DNA of 16,944 bases from JAUVXJ01 sp034430275 (GTDB taxonomy: Bacteria; Chloroflexota; Anaerolineae; UBA7937; B3-Chlor). The stretch lies in NCBI GenBank assembly GCA_034430275.1, contig DAOUEW010000383.1:1-16944 (forward strand). The letters are read 5' to 3'. The first letter of the stretch is position 1; every line of letters starts with the position of its first letter. The position numbers and the translations under genes are program-made. A model generated the notes under the pieces. That model was not told the DNA's origin. It made no database searches and saw only the letters and a program-made list of their open reading frames with translations. Of this stretch, positions 7,112-14,642 are shown one piece after another.

Positions 7112-7166
7112 TATGACCCGATTAGGACCCAACTAGGACCTGTTTTTGACCTTCCGCCCGTATAAT
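7112..7166 (+). promoter_or_regulatory. Promoter with four 11-bp-spaced heptamer repeats (Pho-box-like architecture)
   Basis: Heptamers TATGACC (7112), TAGGACC (7123), TAGGACC (7134) and TTTGACC (7145) begin exactly 11 bp apart. A perfect -10, TATAAT, follows at 7161-7166, 9 bp after the last heptamer, and there is no -35 consensus at the right distance. Tandem heptamers at 11-bp period replacing the -35 are the known layout of OmpR/PhoB-family activator sites. The same array with the same spacing occurs at 15482-15536. The likely transcript is the receiver-Hdr-Mvh operon starting at 7796, with a leader of more than 600 nt. Confidence 0.7.
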
Positions 7167-7172
7167 GAGATG

Positions 7173-7321
7173 ATGAAGTAGTGAGGAGACGGGACCCGGG
7201 CGAGTCGTTCGTGCCATGGCCGCGCCCTCAAGACTCCGCAGCGAGACCATCCCGGGGATGTGTCGGCGTTTGCACGCCCGTCTAGGCGGCCGGTCCTGCG
7301 CCAATAGGGAAGTTGGCAAGA
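7173..7321 (+). other. Conserved 5' leader, left copy (possible structured RNA)
   Basis: The transcribed leader after the TATAAT box is conserved with 15543-15696. A short hairpin, GGCGT (7265-7269) / ACGCC (7274-7278) with loop TTGC, is retained in the right copy as GGCGT/ATGCC with loop ATGC, one G-C pair becoming G-U. I recognise no known riboswitch class. Conservation could equally reflect recent duplication only. Confidence 0.35.
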
Positions 7322-7407
7322 ATGAACGATGGGCCACAGATCGATGCGTCTCCTCCCACCAAGATAGCCATCCGGATGGAGGAGGTTCGGGTCACAAAGG
7401 TCCGACT
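7322..7407 (+). pseudogene. N-terminal remnant of a formate-channel (FNT family) gene
   Basis: From ATG 7322 the frame reads MNDGPQIDASPPTKIAIRME, then EVRVTK, and aligns with the start of the intact channel at 15697 (MNNEIMIDAFPPAKMASRME, EVGVTK). After VTK the similarity ends: none of the six channel helices is present and the frame runs through proline- and serine-rich sequence to a stop at 7582. The Shine-Dalgarno is degraded (TAGGGAAG where the intact copy has TAAGGAGG). I read it as the 5' stump of a duplicated channel-receiver gene. A stand-alone receiver gene of the same family follows at 7796, in the same phase but separated by the stop. Confidence 0.7.
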
Positions 7408-7795
7408 CATCGAGCTTCCCCGTTCCGGACGCGGAACCTTCGCCCCAGCCCACACTTCTGCCCTGGAAAGAACCACAGGGGACCACGGAGCCTCTAAGAC
7501 ATCTGGGTTCGCTCCCCTACCCGTATCTCTTCAGCACTTGCCGAGATCCGTTCCCATCTCTTGCTGTCGAATCTCACGCTGAGCGATTGCTATCCTTTGC
7601 TGTCCATGCGGGCGGTGGCTGCGCGGGGTCTCTAGCGCTCCAACGAGACACCGGCGTATGTGTCTACCCGTGCATCCTGGTGGATCGGGAACTGACGGTG
7701 ACCACTTCTCTGCGTGATAGAAGACGCACACGCCTATCTGTTGTTGGGAAGACCAGGCCGTGCGGGCTCATGGTGGGAATGTTGAGGAGGAAAGG
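7408..7795. other. 388-bp stretch between the channel remnant and the receiver gene
   Basis: I see no gene or RNA here. Overlapping open frames are short and their translations resemble nothing. If the left copy once held a complete channel-receiver gene, this stretch is what remains between the two ends, but I cannot align it to the channel sequence. A Shine-Dalgarno run, AGGAGG (7785-7790), at its right edge serves the next gene. Confidence 0.4.
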
Positions 7796-8185
7796 ATGCC
7801 CAAGATACTTGTCGTGGATGATGATGTCGACTTCCAGGTTATCATGCGCAGAATGCTGGAAGCCGAGGGGTATGAAGTCGCCATAGCTGAGAACGGCGAC
7901 AAAGCACTGGAGATGGCGCGACAGGGTGAGCCGCCGGATGTGGTCTTGCTAGATGTGATGATGAGCACCACCCTTGAGGGTGTGGACGTGGCCCGCAGCA
8001 TCAGGGGGGACCCCGGTCTGCAGCACGTGCCGATCGTCATGGTTTCATCCATCGCTACCAGCCCACAGGCCGCCGAATTCCCCGACCATGAGCATATCCC
8101 CATCGACGGCTGGTTCACCAAACCGGTCCAGCGTTCTGTCCTGCTGAAGACGCTGGAGCGTGTGCTCGGTCAGGGTTCCGAATAG
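7796..8185 (+). CDS. Stand-alone response regulator receiver protein
   Basis: 129 residues, a single receiver domain: acidic residues D8/D9, phosphoacceptor D53 (LLDVMM), S84 (VMVSS), K109 (FTKP). There is no output domain, as in CheY- or Spo0F-type proteins. It closely resembles the receiver fused to the formate channel at the right end, sharing the unusual insert after the active site (LLDVMM..LEGV), the P-x-x-x-H-x-P-I-D segment before beta-5 and the KP motif. The start is ATG 7796, because AGGAGG stands at 7785-7790; the frame could begin 12 codons earlier at 7760 without a good ribosome site. It heads the Hdr-Mvh operon, 86 bp before the HdrC-HdrB gene. A regulatory subunit of that complex, or a partner of the kinases at 2080-5296, are inferences. 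Confidence 0.9.
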   Translation: MPKILVVDDDVDFQVIMRRMLEAEGYEVAIAENGDKALEMARQGEPPDVVLLDVMMSTTLEGVDVARSIRGDPGLQHVPIVMVSSIATSPQAAEFPDHEHIPIDGWFTKPVQRSVLLKTLERVLGQGSE

Positions 8186-8271
8186 ACAACGTAGGAGTCC
8201 GGTCGAAGTCGGAACTGTTGCCGAACCAGTTGACGCTTTGCCATCTTTTTGAAGATCAGGAGGGTTGTATT

Positions 8272-9480
8272 GTGGCTAGGCGGCGCGTTTTAGCTCTGGA
8301 CGAGATGGATCGCAACCTCATCAAGCAAATCGAGCCGGATTGGCGCAAGATGATGACCTGCATCCAATGCGGCAGTTGCACCGCCTCTTGCCCCGCCGGT
8401 CCATTGATGGACTACGCTCCCCGGGAACTCTGGCGCTTGATAAGCCTGGGCATGAGAGACGCATTGATCAACAGCCGTACCTTTTGGCTATGCACGCAGT
8501 GCGACGCCTGCACCGTGCGCTGCCCTCGCGGCATCATCACCAGCGAGACCATGTTGAACCTCCGCAGGTGGGCCATCGCGGAAGGCCTGGAGTTGCCTGC
8601 CACACTTCTCCAGTTGAAGGAGTCCGTGGAGATGACCCATAACATCTTGCACGAGGACAATGAGAGCCGCCTGATATGGAGCGCAAACCTGGAGCCCGTG
8701 CCGGAGCAACTGACTGATCTCAGACGAGGCCGGGCAGACGTTCTTCTCTTCGCTGGTTGCGTAAGTGCCATGTACCCCATGGCCTACAGCATCCCACAGT
8801 CCTTTGTCCAAATCATGGAGCAGGCAGGGGTGACCTACACCAACCTTGCTGGCGCAGAGTGGTGCTGTGGCTACCCTCTCTACGGAGCCGGCCTGGAAGA
8901 AGAAGTCGCCGAGTTGGCCCTGCACAATGTGGAACGAGCCCGAGAGCTCGGGCCTAAGTATCTCGTGGCCACATGCCCTTCTTGTTATCACACCTGGCGT
9001 CACATCTACCCTCAATACATCACCGACGGCTTCGGCTTTGAGGTGTTGCATGCGAGTGAGTTGCTCGCGAAGCTCATAAGGGAAGGCCGGATCAAGCTGA
9101 ATGGGCTGGATTGGGTCGTGACTTATCACGACCCCTGTGACCTGGGTCGCAAGAGCGAAGTGTACGACGATCCTCGCACCATTATCAATAGTGTTCCTGG
9201 CATAACCTTCAAAGAGATGCGCAACAATCGAGAAAACGCCCTTTGCTGCGGCGGGGGTGGTGACGTGGCGATGTGGGAAGCAGACGTCACCGAGGACATA
9301 GCCGAGCGCCGGATGGAGCAGGCCAAGGCGACCGGTGCCACAGCCATCATCTCCGCCTGTCAGCAATGCAAGCGCACTTTGCTCCAGGCTGCTCGCAAGA
9401 CCAAGACGCGGATTAGGGTGCTCGATGTAACAGAGTTGGTGTGGCAGACGATGGAGAAAGGAGACGTGATAGGCCGATGA
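8272..9480 (+). CDS. Heterodisulfide reductase HdrC-HdrB fusion (HdrD-like)
   Basis: 402 residues. The N-terminal HdrC-like part carries two [4Fe-4S] sites, C30/C33/C36/C40 (CIQCGSCTASCP) and C74/C77/C80/C84 (CTQCDACTVRCP). The HdrB-like part holds two CCG domains: C163, C198/C199 and C235/C238 (CPSC), then C289, C325/C326 (CCGGGG) and C363/C366 (CQQC). In methanogen HdrB, paired CCG motifs bind the non-cubane [4Fe-4S] clusters that reduce the CoM-CoB disulfide; in bacteria lacking those thiols the physiological acceptor is unknown. The domain order matches HdrD, but pairing with HdrA and MvhD points to the soluble electron-bifurcating type. The start is GTG 8272, seven bases after AGGAGGG (8258-8264); the frame extends 18 codons upstream to a TTG at 8218 without a ribosome site. 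Its stop overlaps the hdrA start (ATGA). Confidence 0.9.
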   Translation: MARRRVLALDEMDRNLIKQIEPDWRKMMTCIQCGSCTASCPAGPLMDYAPRELWRLISLGMRDALINSRTFWLCTQCDACTVRCPRGIITSETMLNLRRWAIAEGLELPATLLQLKESVEMTHNILHEDNESRLIWSANLEPVPEQLTDLRRGRADVLLFAGCVSAMYPMAYSIPQSFVQIMEQAGVTYTNLAGAEWCCGYPLYGAGLEEEVAELALHNVERARELGPKYLVATCPSCYHTWRHIYPQYITDGFGFEVLHASELLAKLIREGRIKLNGLDWVVTYHDPCDLGRKSEVYDDPRTIINSVPGITFKEMRNNRENALCCGGGGDVAMWEADVTEDIAERRMEQAKATGATAIISACQQCKRTLLQAARKTKTRIRVLDVTELVWQTMEKGDVIGR

Positions 9481-11471
9481 GCGGGGAGATACCCAAGATT
9501 GGCGTCTATGTGTGCGAGTGCGGCATCAATATCGGGTCCGTTATCGATGTGCCCGAGGTGGTGCGCTTCGCCAGCGAGTTGGCCTCCGTAGCCGTGGCTC
9601 GCGAATACAAGTACGTATGTTCTGAGCCCGGACAGAATATGATCAAGAACGATATCCAAGAGTTGGGCATCAACCGTGTAGTGGTTGCCTCGTGCACGCC
9701 ACGTATGCATGAGCCTACCTTCCAGCACGCGGTCGCTGAGGCTGGGCTGAACCCCTACTATTTGCAGATGACCAACATTCGCGAGCACGCCTCCTGGATA
9801 TCGAAGGATCAGAAGGCCGCCACACAAAAGGCCAAGCGCCTCGTAGGCGCTGCGGTCGCTCGTGTTGCGTTTCACGAACCCCTGGAGTCCCGCACCGAAA
9901 AGGTGACACGCGCGGTACTCGTGGTGGGTGGGGGCATAGCGGGCATCCAAGCTGCGCTGACCATAGCCGATGGTGGGTACAGAGTCTACTTGGTGGAACG
10001 AGAGCCCACTATCGGCGGGCACATGGCTCAACTGGATAAGACCTTCCCAACCCTCGATTGTAGCACTTGAATCCTGGGGCCGAAGATGATGGATGCCGGT
10101 CGGCATCCCAACATTGAACTCCTAACCTACAGCGAGGTTGAAGAGGTTTCCGGATACATCGGCAGTTTCCAGGTCAAGGTGCGCAAGAAAGCACGGCACG
10201 TGAATGCGGAGCTATGTACTGGTTGTGGCCTGTGTCAAGAGAAATGCCCCCAGAAGAGAATCCCCTCGGAGTTCGAGCAAGGTTTGGGCAAGCGGGCTGC
10301 CATCTATTTGCCTTTCCCCCAGGCCATACCCCGGGTGCCTGTGATAGATACCGAGCGCTGCACCTTCTTCCTACTGCAGAAATGCAGGGCCTGCGAGAAG
10401 TTGTGTCCGCCCGGGGCCATTGACTTCGAGCAGAGGGACGAGATCCTCGAACTTGACGTGGGCGCCATAATCGTGGCCACAGGGTACGCACAGTTCACAT
10501 CCGAGCAGTTACCACAGTACAACTACTCTCTTTCACCAGACATCATAGATGGTCTGCAGTTCGAGCGTTTGTCCAGCGCCACCGGGCCTACCGAAGGCGA
10601 GATTCTCACCTCCAAAGGTGTGCCGCCGAAGAGCGTGGCCATCATCCATTGCGTGGGAGCCAGGGACGAGCACTCCAACGAGTACTGCTCACGAGTTTGC
10701 TGCATGTACGCTCTGAAACACGCTCACCTGGTGCGGGACAAGACCGACGCTCAAGTCTATGAGTTCTACATGGACATCCGAGCTGCAGGCAAGGCATACG
10801 AGGAGTTCTACAAGCGGGTGCAGGAGGAAGAGGTGTACTTCGTCCGTGGACGGCCGGCCGAGGTTACCGTCCTGGAGGACGGACAACTGATGGTCCTTGC
10901 GGAAGACACCATTCTTGGGGAACCCGTGTCGGTGAAGGTCGACATGGTCATCCTGGGCGCGGCAATGGTGCCCCAGGCTGATGCTGGCGAAGTGGCTTCC
11001 GCGTTCGGCATCGGGCGCAGCCAGGACGGCTTCTTCCTTGAGGCCCATCCCAAGCTTCGCCCGGTGGATACCAATACCGATGGTATCTTCCTGGCTGGTG
11101 CGTGTCAGGCCCCTCGCGATGTGCCTGACACCGTAGCTCACGCCAATGCCGCGGCCGCTCAATGCCTCTCACTGCTGTCAAGAGGTGAGGTAACCATCTC
11201 GCCCACAGTGGCGGTAATCGATGAGAAGCTATGCTCGGGCTGCCGAGTCTGTATCGCCCTGTGCCCCTACGGCGCCATCAGCTTCGTCCCTCACGATGAT
11301 ACAGGCACGGCGCAGGTGAACGAGGCGCTCTGCAAGGGCTGCGGCACTTGTGTGGCTGCATGCCCAGCAGGCGCGATCAGGGCTCGGCACTTCACGGACC
11401 AGCAGATCTACGCAGAGATCGAAGGTCTGCTCCACAGCTTCAGTCACGAGGTAGCGGAGGCCCTAGGCTAG
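9477..11471 (+). CDS. hdrA: Heterodisulfide reductase subunit A, selenocysteine-containing flavoprotein
   Basis: Read through the in-frame TGA at 10068-10070 as selenocysteine U198, the protein is 664 residues, full family length. Before the TGA it reads LDKTFPTLDCST, after it ILGPKMMDAGRHPNI: the recoded position is the second Cys of the conserved C-x-x-C (C195-x-x-U198). Domains: N-terminal cysteine domain (C13, C15, C48, C73); FAD-binding GGGIAG at 151-156; ferredoxin-type cysteines C247/C250/C253/C257 and C295/C303/C306/C310; C-terminal two-cluster ferredoxin C586/C589/C592/C596 and C619/C622/C625/C629. HdrA carries the FAD that bifurcates electrons from MvhD towards ferredoxin and HdrB. 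The start ATG 9477 overlaps the preceding stop. Selenocysteine-containing HdrA is a known selenoprotein type. The alternative, a nonsense mutation or sequencing error, is less likely given the hairpin at 10091-10108. Confidence 0.9.
10068..10108 (+). promoter_or_regulatory. Selenocysteine UGA codon and bacterial SECIS-like hairpin in hdrA
   Basis: After TGA 10068-10070, a perfect 7-bp stem GGATGCC (10091-10097) / GGCATCC (10102-10108) closes a GGTC tetraloop. The loop begins 27 nt after the UGA, and GGUC is the same apical sequence as in the E. coli fdhF SECIS, where the leading guanines are recognised by SelB. An outer ATG/CAT pairing may extend the stem. Position inside the reading frame is the bacterial arrangement; archaeal SECIS elements lie in untranslated regions. 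Confidence 0.85.
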
Positions 11472-11581
11472 TGCCCCTGCTGGGCAGGACTCAAGCGCCA
11501 GGGCAGTCGCCCGCGCGCGGTCTAGGGTGCACGTCGACAGCAGACCTCTGGGCTTCCGGATAATGGAGGAGGTGTCACGAA
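11472..11581. other. 110-bp intercistronic gap with small inverted repeats
   Basis: Within an otherwise tightly packed operon this gap contains TGCCC/GGGCA (11473-11487) and GGTCT/AGACC inverted repeats and ends in the Shine-Dalgarno GGAGGAGGTG (11565-11574) of mvhD. No T-run follows the hairpins and I see no promoter, so it is more likely an mRNA processing or attenuation site than an operon boundary. Confidence 0.3.
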
Positions 11582-12031
11582 ATGGAGGAGAAAGGGTTCG
11601 AACCACGCATCATTGCCTTCCTGTGCAACTGGTGCACATATGCCGCCGCTGATGCAGCCGGGATATCCCGGATGGAACAACCCCTCAACGTGGACGTGAT
11701 TCGAGTGATGTGTTCGGGGCGTGTGGATCCTTCCTTTGTGCTGAAGGCCTTTCTGGAAGGAGCGGATGGCGTCATCGTCTCTGGTTGTCATCCTCCGGGC
11801 GATTGCCACTATGGTGAAGGCAACTACAAGACCTTTCGCCGAATGCCTCTCTTGGAGCGGCTGCTGCAACAGTATGGCATCGAAGAGGAGCGCTTTCGGT
11901 GGGGATGGATCTCAGCCGCCGAAGCGCCCAAGTGGGCACAACTGACCAGGAAAATGACGGAGAGGATCAGGGAACTCGGACCCCTGGACTGGCGTGGGCG
12001 ACTGGAGCAGATGGAGATCGAGGGGGTATAG
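11582..12031 (+). CDS. mvhD: Methyl-viologen-reducing hydrogenase delta subunit (MvhD/FlpD family)
   Basis: 149 residues. Family cysteines: C15 and C18 (FLCNWCTYAAADAAG), C44 (RVMCSGRVDP), C69 and C75 (SGCHPPGDCHYGEGN). In the structurally known HdrABC-MvhAGD complex, MvhD holds a [2Fe-2S] cluster and wires electrons from the hydrogenase small subunit to HdrA. The same adaptor is used by some formate dehydrogenases, but here mvhG and mvhA follow directly, so hydrogenase coupling is the natural reading. The start is ATG 11582 behind a strong Shine-Dalgarno. The mvhG start follows six bases after its stop. Confidence 0.92.
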   Translation: MEEKGFEPRIIAFLCNWCTYAAADAAGISRMEQPLNVDVIRVMCSGRVDPSFVLKAFLEGADGVIVSGCHPPGDCHYGEGNYKTFRRMPLLERLLQQYGIEEERFRWGWISAAEAPKWAQLTRKMTERIRELGPLDWRGRLEQMEIEGV

Positions 12032-12037
12032 GAAAGC

Positions 12038-13000
12038 ATGGCTGGAAGACCAAAGGTAGCTTTCTACTGGGCCGCTTCCTGTGGCGGATGCGACATCGCC
12101 GTGTTGGAGATACGGGAGAAGCTCCTGGATCTGGCTCAAGCTGTGGACATCGTCTTCTGGCCCGTGGCCATGGACATCAAGTACGGGGATGTGGAGGCTA
12201 TGGAAGATGCCAGCATTGACGCTTGCTTCTTCAACGGTGCCATCCGCAACGAAGAGAACGAACACCTGGCCAGGTTACTGCGAGCCAAGTCCAAGACCCT
12301 CGTGGCCTACGGTTCCTGTGCGTATGTGGGGTCTATCCCCGGGTTAGGCAACCTGAGCGACCGTCAAGAGATCTTCGAGACAGTGTACAACGAGAGCCCT
12401 TCGACCGCGAACCCTCAGCGCCTGCTCCCCGAGACCAGTTACGAACTGGCCGAAGGAGAAACGGAACTTCCCGCTTTCTTCAATACGGTGAAGACGCTGG
12501 CTCAGACGGTGCCGGTGGACTATTTCGTGCCTGGTTGCCCACCTCAGGCCCACCAGACCTGGGCGGTTCTGGAGGCCTTTCTAAGGGGGGAACTGCCGAG
12601 CCCAGGCAGCGTCATTGGAGCAGGCGAGAAGACGGTCTGCGACGAGTGCGAACGCGTCAAGGAAGACAAGAAAGTCGGACAGTTCCACCGCGTCCATGAG
12701 ATCATCCCCGACGAGAAGAAATGTCTCTTGGAGCAAGGTATCGTCTGTGCTGGGCCAGCCACCCGTAGCGGCTGTGGAGCTTTGTGCCCCACAGCCAACC
12801 TGCCTTGCCGTGGTTGTTATGGGCCACCGCCAGGGGTCGTGGACCAAGGAGCCAAACTTCTCAGCGCTGTGGCCTCGGTCGTGGACGCCGACACTGAAGA
12901 GGAGGCGGCACGGATCGTCTCGCAGATTGCGGACCCCATCGGCACCTTCTATCGGTTCGGCTTGGCCAGCTCGCTTCTGCGACGAAGGAAGCTCCACTAG
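12038..13000 (+). CDS. mvhG: [NiFe]-hydrogenase small subunit, group 3c-like (MvhG)
   Basis: 320 residues without a twin-arginine signal, so cytosolic. C15, C18 (ASCGGC), C94 (GSC) and C167 (PGCPP) are the proximal [4Fe-4S] ligands next to the active site. Further cysteines C201/C204 (CDEC), C229, C237, C246, C250, C257 and C260 can bind two more clusters, giving the three-cluster wire from the NiFe centre to MvhD. The length and cysteine pattern fit F420-non-reducing hydrogenases (MvhG), and the gene order D-G-A agrees. The start ATG 12038 has only a weak purine stretch (AGGAAAG) and probably relies on coupling to mvhD, whose stop is six bases upstream. Confidence 0.92.
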   Translation: MAGRPKVAFYWAASCGGCDIAVLEIREKLLDLAQAVDIVFWPVAMDIKYGDVEAMEDASIDACFFNGAIRNEENEHLARLLRAKSKTLVAYGSCAYVGSIPGLGNLSDRQEIFETVYNESPSTANPQRLLPETSYELAEGETELPAFFNTVKTLAQTVPVDYFVPGCPPQAHQTWAVLEAFLRGELPSPGSVIGAGEKTVCDECERVKEDKKVGQFHRVHEIIPDEKKCLLEQGIVCAGPATRSGCGALCPTANLPCRGCYGPPPGVVDQGAKLLSAVASVVDADTEEEAARIVSQIADPIGTFYRFGLASSLLRRRKLH

Positions 13001-13070
13001 TGAACCATCATGAGATATGCACCCGACGGAGAGCGGTCGGCTGCCTGTGTTTCATAGGGAGAGGTGGCAG

Positions 13071-14540
13071 ATGAAGAAGATCAGCATAGATCCCATAACC
13101 CGCCTGGAGGGGCATGGCAGAATCGACATCTTCCTCGACGAGGAGGGCGAAGTCGCCAATGCCTACCTTGTGATCCCTGAACTGCGAGGGTTTGAGAAGT
13201 TCTGTCAGGGTCGGCCAGTGGAGGAGTTGCCGCGCATCACATCCCGCATCTGTGGCGTCTGCCCAGAGGCCCATCTCATGGCCTCGGCCAAAGCCTGTGA
13301 CGCAGTTTACCATGTCGAACCTCCTTCCGCGGGCAAGAAGTTGAGGGAGCTGTTCTACAGCGCCTTCTTTGTCTACGACCATACCACCCACTTCTACGTT
13401 CTGGCTGGCCCCGATTTCATCATGGGACCCGACGCTGACCCCGCAGTACGCAACATCCTGGGCGTCATCAACAAGGTAGGAGTCGAGGTCGGCGGCAAGG
13501 TCATCGAGGCGCGGGCCCGGGCGCTGGACATAATCAAGATGCTGGGCGCCAGGCCCGTGCACCCCATCAGCGCCATTCCTGGTGGAATGAGCAAACGCCT
13601 GAGCAAGGAGGAGCGGGGGGCGGTTGAGGAGAGCGCTCGCTGGCTGATTGATTTTGCTCACTTCACCATCCAGCTTTTTGGCGATCTCGTTCTCAGCAAC
13701 AAGGAGTACGTAGACCTGATTCTCAGCGCTGCCTTCACCCTCCCGACCTACTACATGGGTTTGGTCGACGACAACAACAAAGTGAACTTCTATGACGGCT
13801 TGGTGAGGGTCGTGGATCCCGATGGAGTCGAGTTTGTCAAGTACGCTCCTCACGAGTACCTGGACAACGTCGCCGAGCGGGTGGAGCCTTGGACCTACGT
13901 GAAGATCCCCTATCTGAAGAAGGTTGGTTGGAGCGGCTTCACGGGCGGCAAGGATAGTGGACTCTATCAGGCCACTCCGCTGTCACGCCTCAATGCGGCT
14001 GATGGCATGGCTACCCCTCTGGCCCAGACCGAGTATGAGCGTATGTACGAGACCTTGGGCGGTAAGCCAGTGCATCAAACACTGGCCACGCATTGGGCAC
14101 GTATCATCGAGATTCTATACGCCGCCGAGCGACTGCGAGAACTGGCAACCGATCCCGAAATCACCGATCCCAACGTTCGAACCATCCCTACTGAGAGGCC
14201 CACTGAGGGTGTCGGCATCGTGGAGGCGCCCCGCGGGACACTCACGCATCACTACGCTACGGACGAGCAGGGCCTCGTCACCAAATGCAATCTCATCGTG
14301 GGTACCACGAACAACATTGCTCCTATGTCCACTTCGATTCGGCAGGCGGCACACTCACTGATCAAGAAGGGTGAGGTGCCCAGCGAAGGCATCCTGAACA
14401 TGGTGGAGATGGCCTTCCGGGCCTATGATCCCTGCATGAGCTGTGCCACCCATGCTCTACCGGGACACATGCCCCTGGAGGTGAGGATTCTGGACAGGGC
14501 TGGTCAGCTCGTTGAGCGGCTGAGCCAGGGCATAGACTAG
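13071..14540 (+). CDS. mvhA: [NiFe]-hydrogenase large subunit, group 3c-like (MvhA)
   Basis: 489 residues. The N-terminal active-site motif RICGVC gives C61 and C64, and the C-terminal DPCMSCATH gives C455 and C458; together they ligate the Ni-Fe centre. N-terminal ISIDPITRLEGHGRI is the family signature. A 28-residue extension follows H461 and is expected to be removed by the endopeptidase encoded next, as in other NiFe hydrogenases after metal insertion. Start: ATG 13071 with GAGAGGTGG just before it; an ATG 18 codons earlier (13017) is in frame but lacks a ribosome site and extends beyond the family N-terminus. The enzyme oxidises H2 and feeds electrons through MvhG and MvhD to HdrA. No residues are missing, so the enzyme is predicted to be active. 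Confidence 0.94.
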   Translation: MKKISIDPITRLEGHGRIDIFLDEEGEVANAYLVIPELRGFEKFCQGRPVEELPRITSRICGVCPEAHLMASAKACDAVYHVEPPSAGKKLRELFYSAFFVYDHTTHFYVLAGPDFIMGPDADPAVRNILGVINKVGVEVGGKVIEARARALDIIKMLGARPVHPISAIPGGMSKRLSKEERGAVEESARWLIDFAHFTIQLFGDLVLSNKEYVDLILSAAFTLPTYYMGLVDDNNKVNFYDGLVRVVDPDGVEFVKYAPHEYLDNVAERVEPWTYVKIPYLKKVGWSGFTGGKDSGLYQATPLSRLNAADGMATPLAQTEYERMYETLGGKPVHQTLATHWARIIEILYAAERLRELATDPEITDPNVRTIPTERPTEGVGIVEAPRGTLTHHYATDEQGLVTKCNLIVGTTNNIAPMSTSIRQAAHSLIKKGEVPSEGILNMVEMAFRAYDPCMSCATHALPGHMPLEVRILDRAGQLVERLSQGID

Positions 14541-14642
14541 ACCGACCCCGGATTCTCCCGTGGCTCTGCGCTGTGTACTCGCACACTGCCGCCTTCAGGT
14601 GGTCCCGCCTCCCTAGCTGCCGGGTAGAGCGGAGAAACGCAG

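Larger units (their letters stand above)
7070..7407 (+). repeat. Left copy of a duplicated promoter-leader-gene-start segment
   Basis: This stretch aligns with about 15440-15782. Around the promoter (7121-7166 versus 15491-15536) 38 of 46 bases are identical without gaps; over the first 86 bases of the reading frame (7322-7407 versus 15697-15782) I count 70 of 86. The leader between them is alignable with small indels. Homology fades upstream of about 7070 and stops abruptly after 7407. The right copy precedes an intact formate-channel gene, so this copy probably arose by duplication of that locus followed by loss of most of the coding region. No inverted repeats, target duplications or transposase genes are associated. 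Confidence 0.8.

Noticed and set aside
7151..7166. TTGACC at 7146-7151 as a -35 box for TATAAT at 7161
   Set aside because: The spacing is only 9 bp, far below the 16-18 bp needed; the hexamer belongs to the 11-bp heptamer array instead.
8488..9366. 292-codon open frame on the - strand
   Set aside because: It is antisense to the HdrC-HdrB fusion, whose cysteine motifs leave no doubt about the coding strand.
10086..11471. Separate gene starting at ATG 10086 encoding a C-terminal HdrA-like protein
   Set aside because: The frame is continuous with 9477-10070 apart from one TGA at a conserved Cys position, a SECIS-like hairpin follows, and no Shine-Dalgarno precedes 10086. It is one selenoprotein gene.
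11597..11610. GGTTCGAACC resembling a tRNA T-arm, or an attachment site
   Set aside because: It lies inside the mvhD coding sequence (codons for GFEPR), and no acceptor, D or anticodon arms can be found around it.
13008..13853. 281-codon open frame on the - strand
   Set aside because: It is antisense to mvhA and shows no family resemblance.
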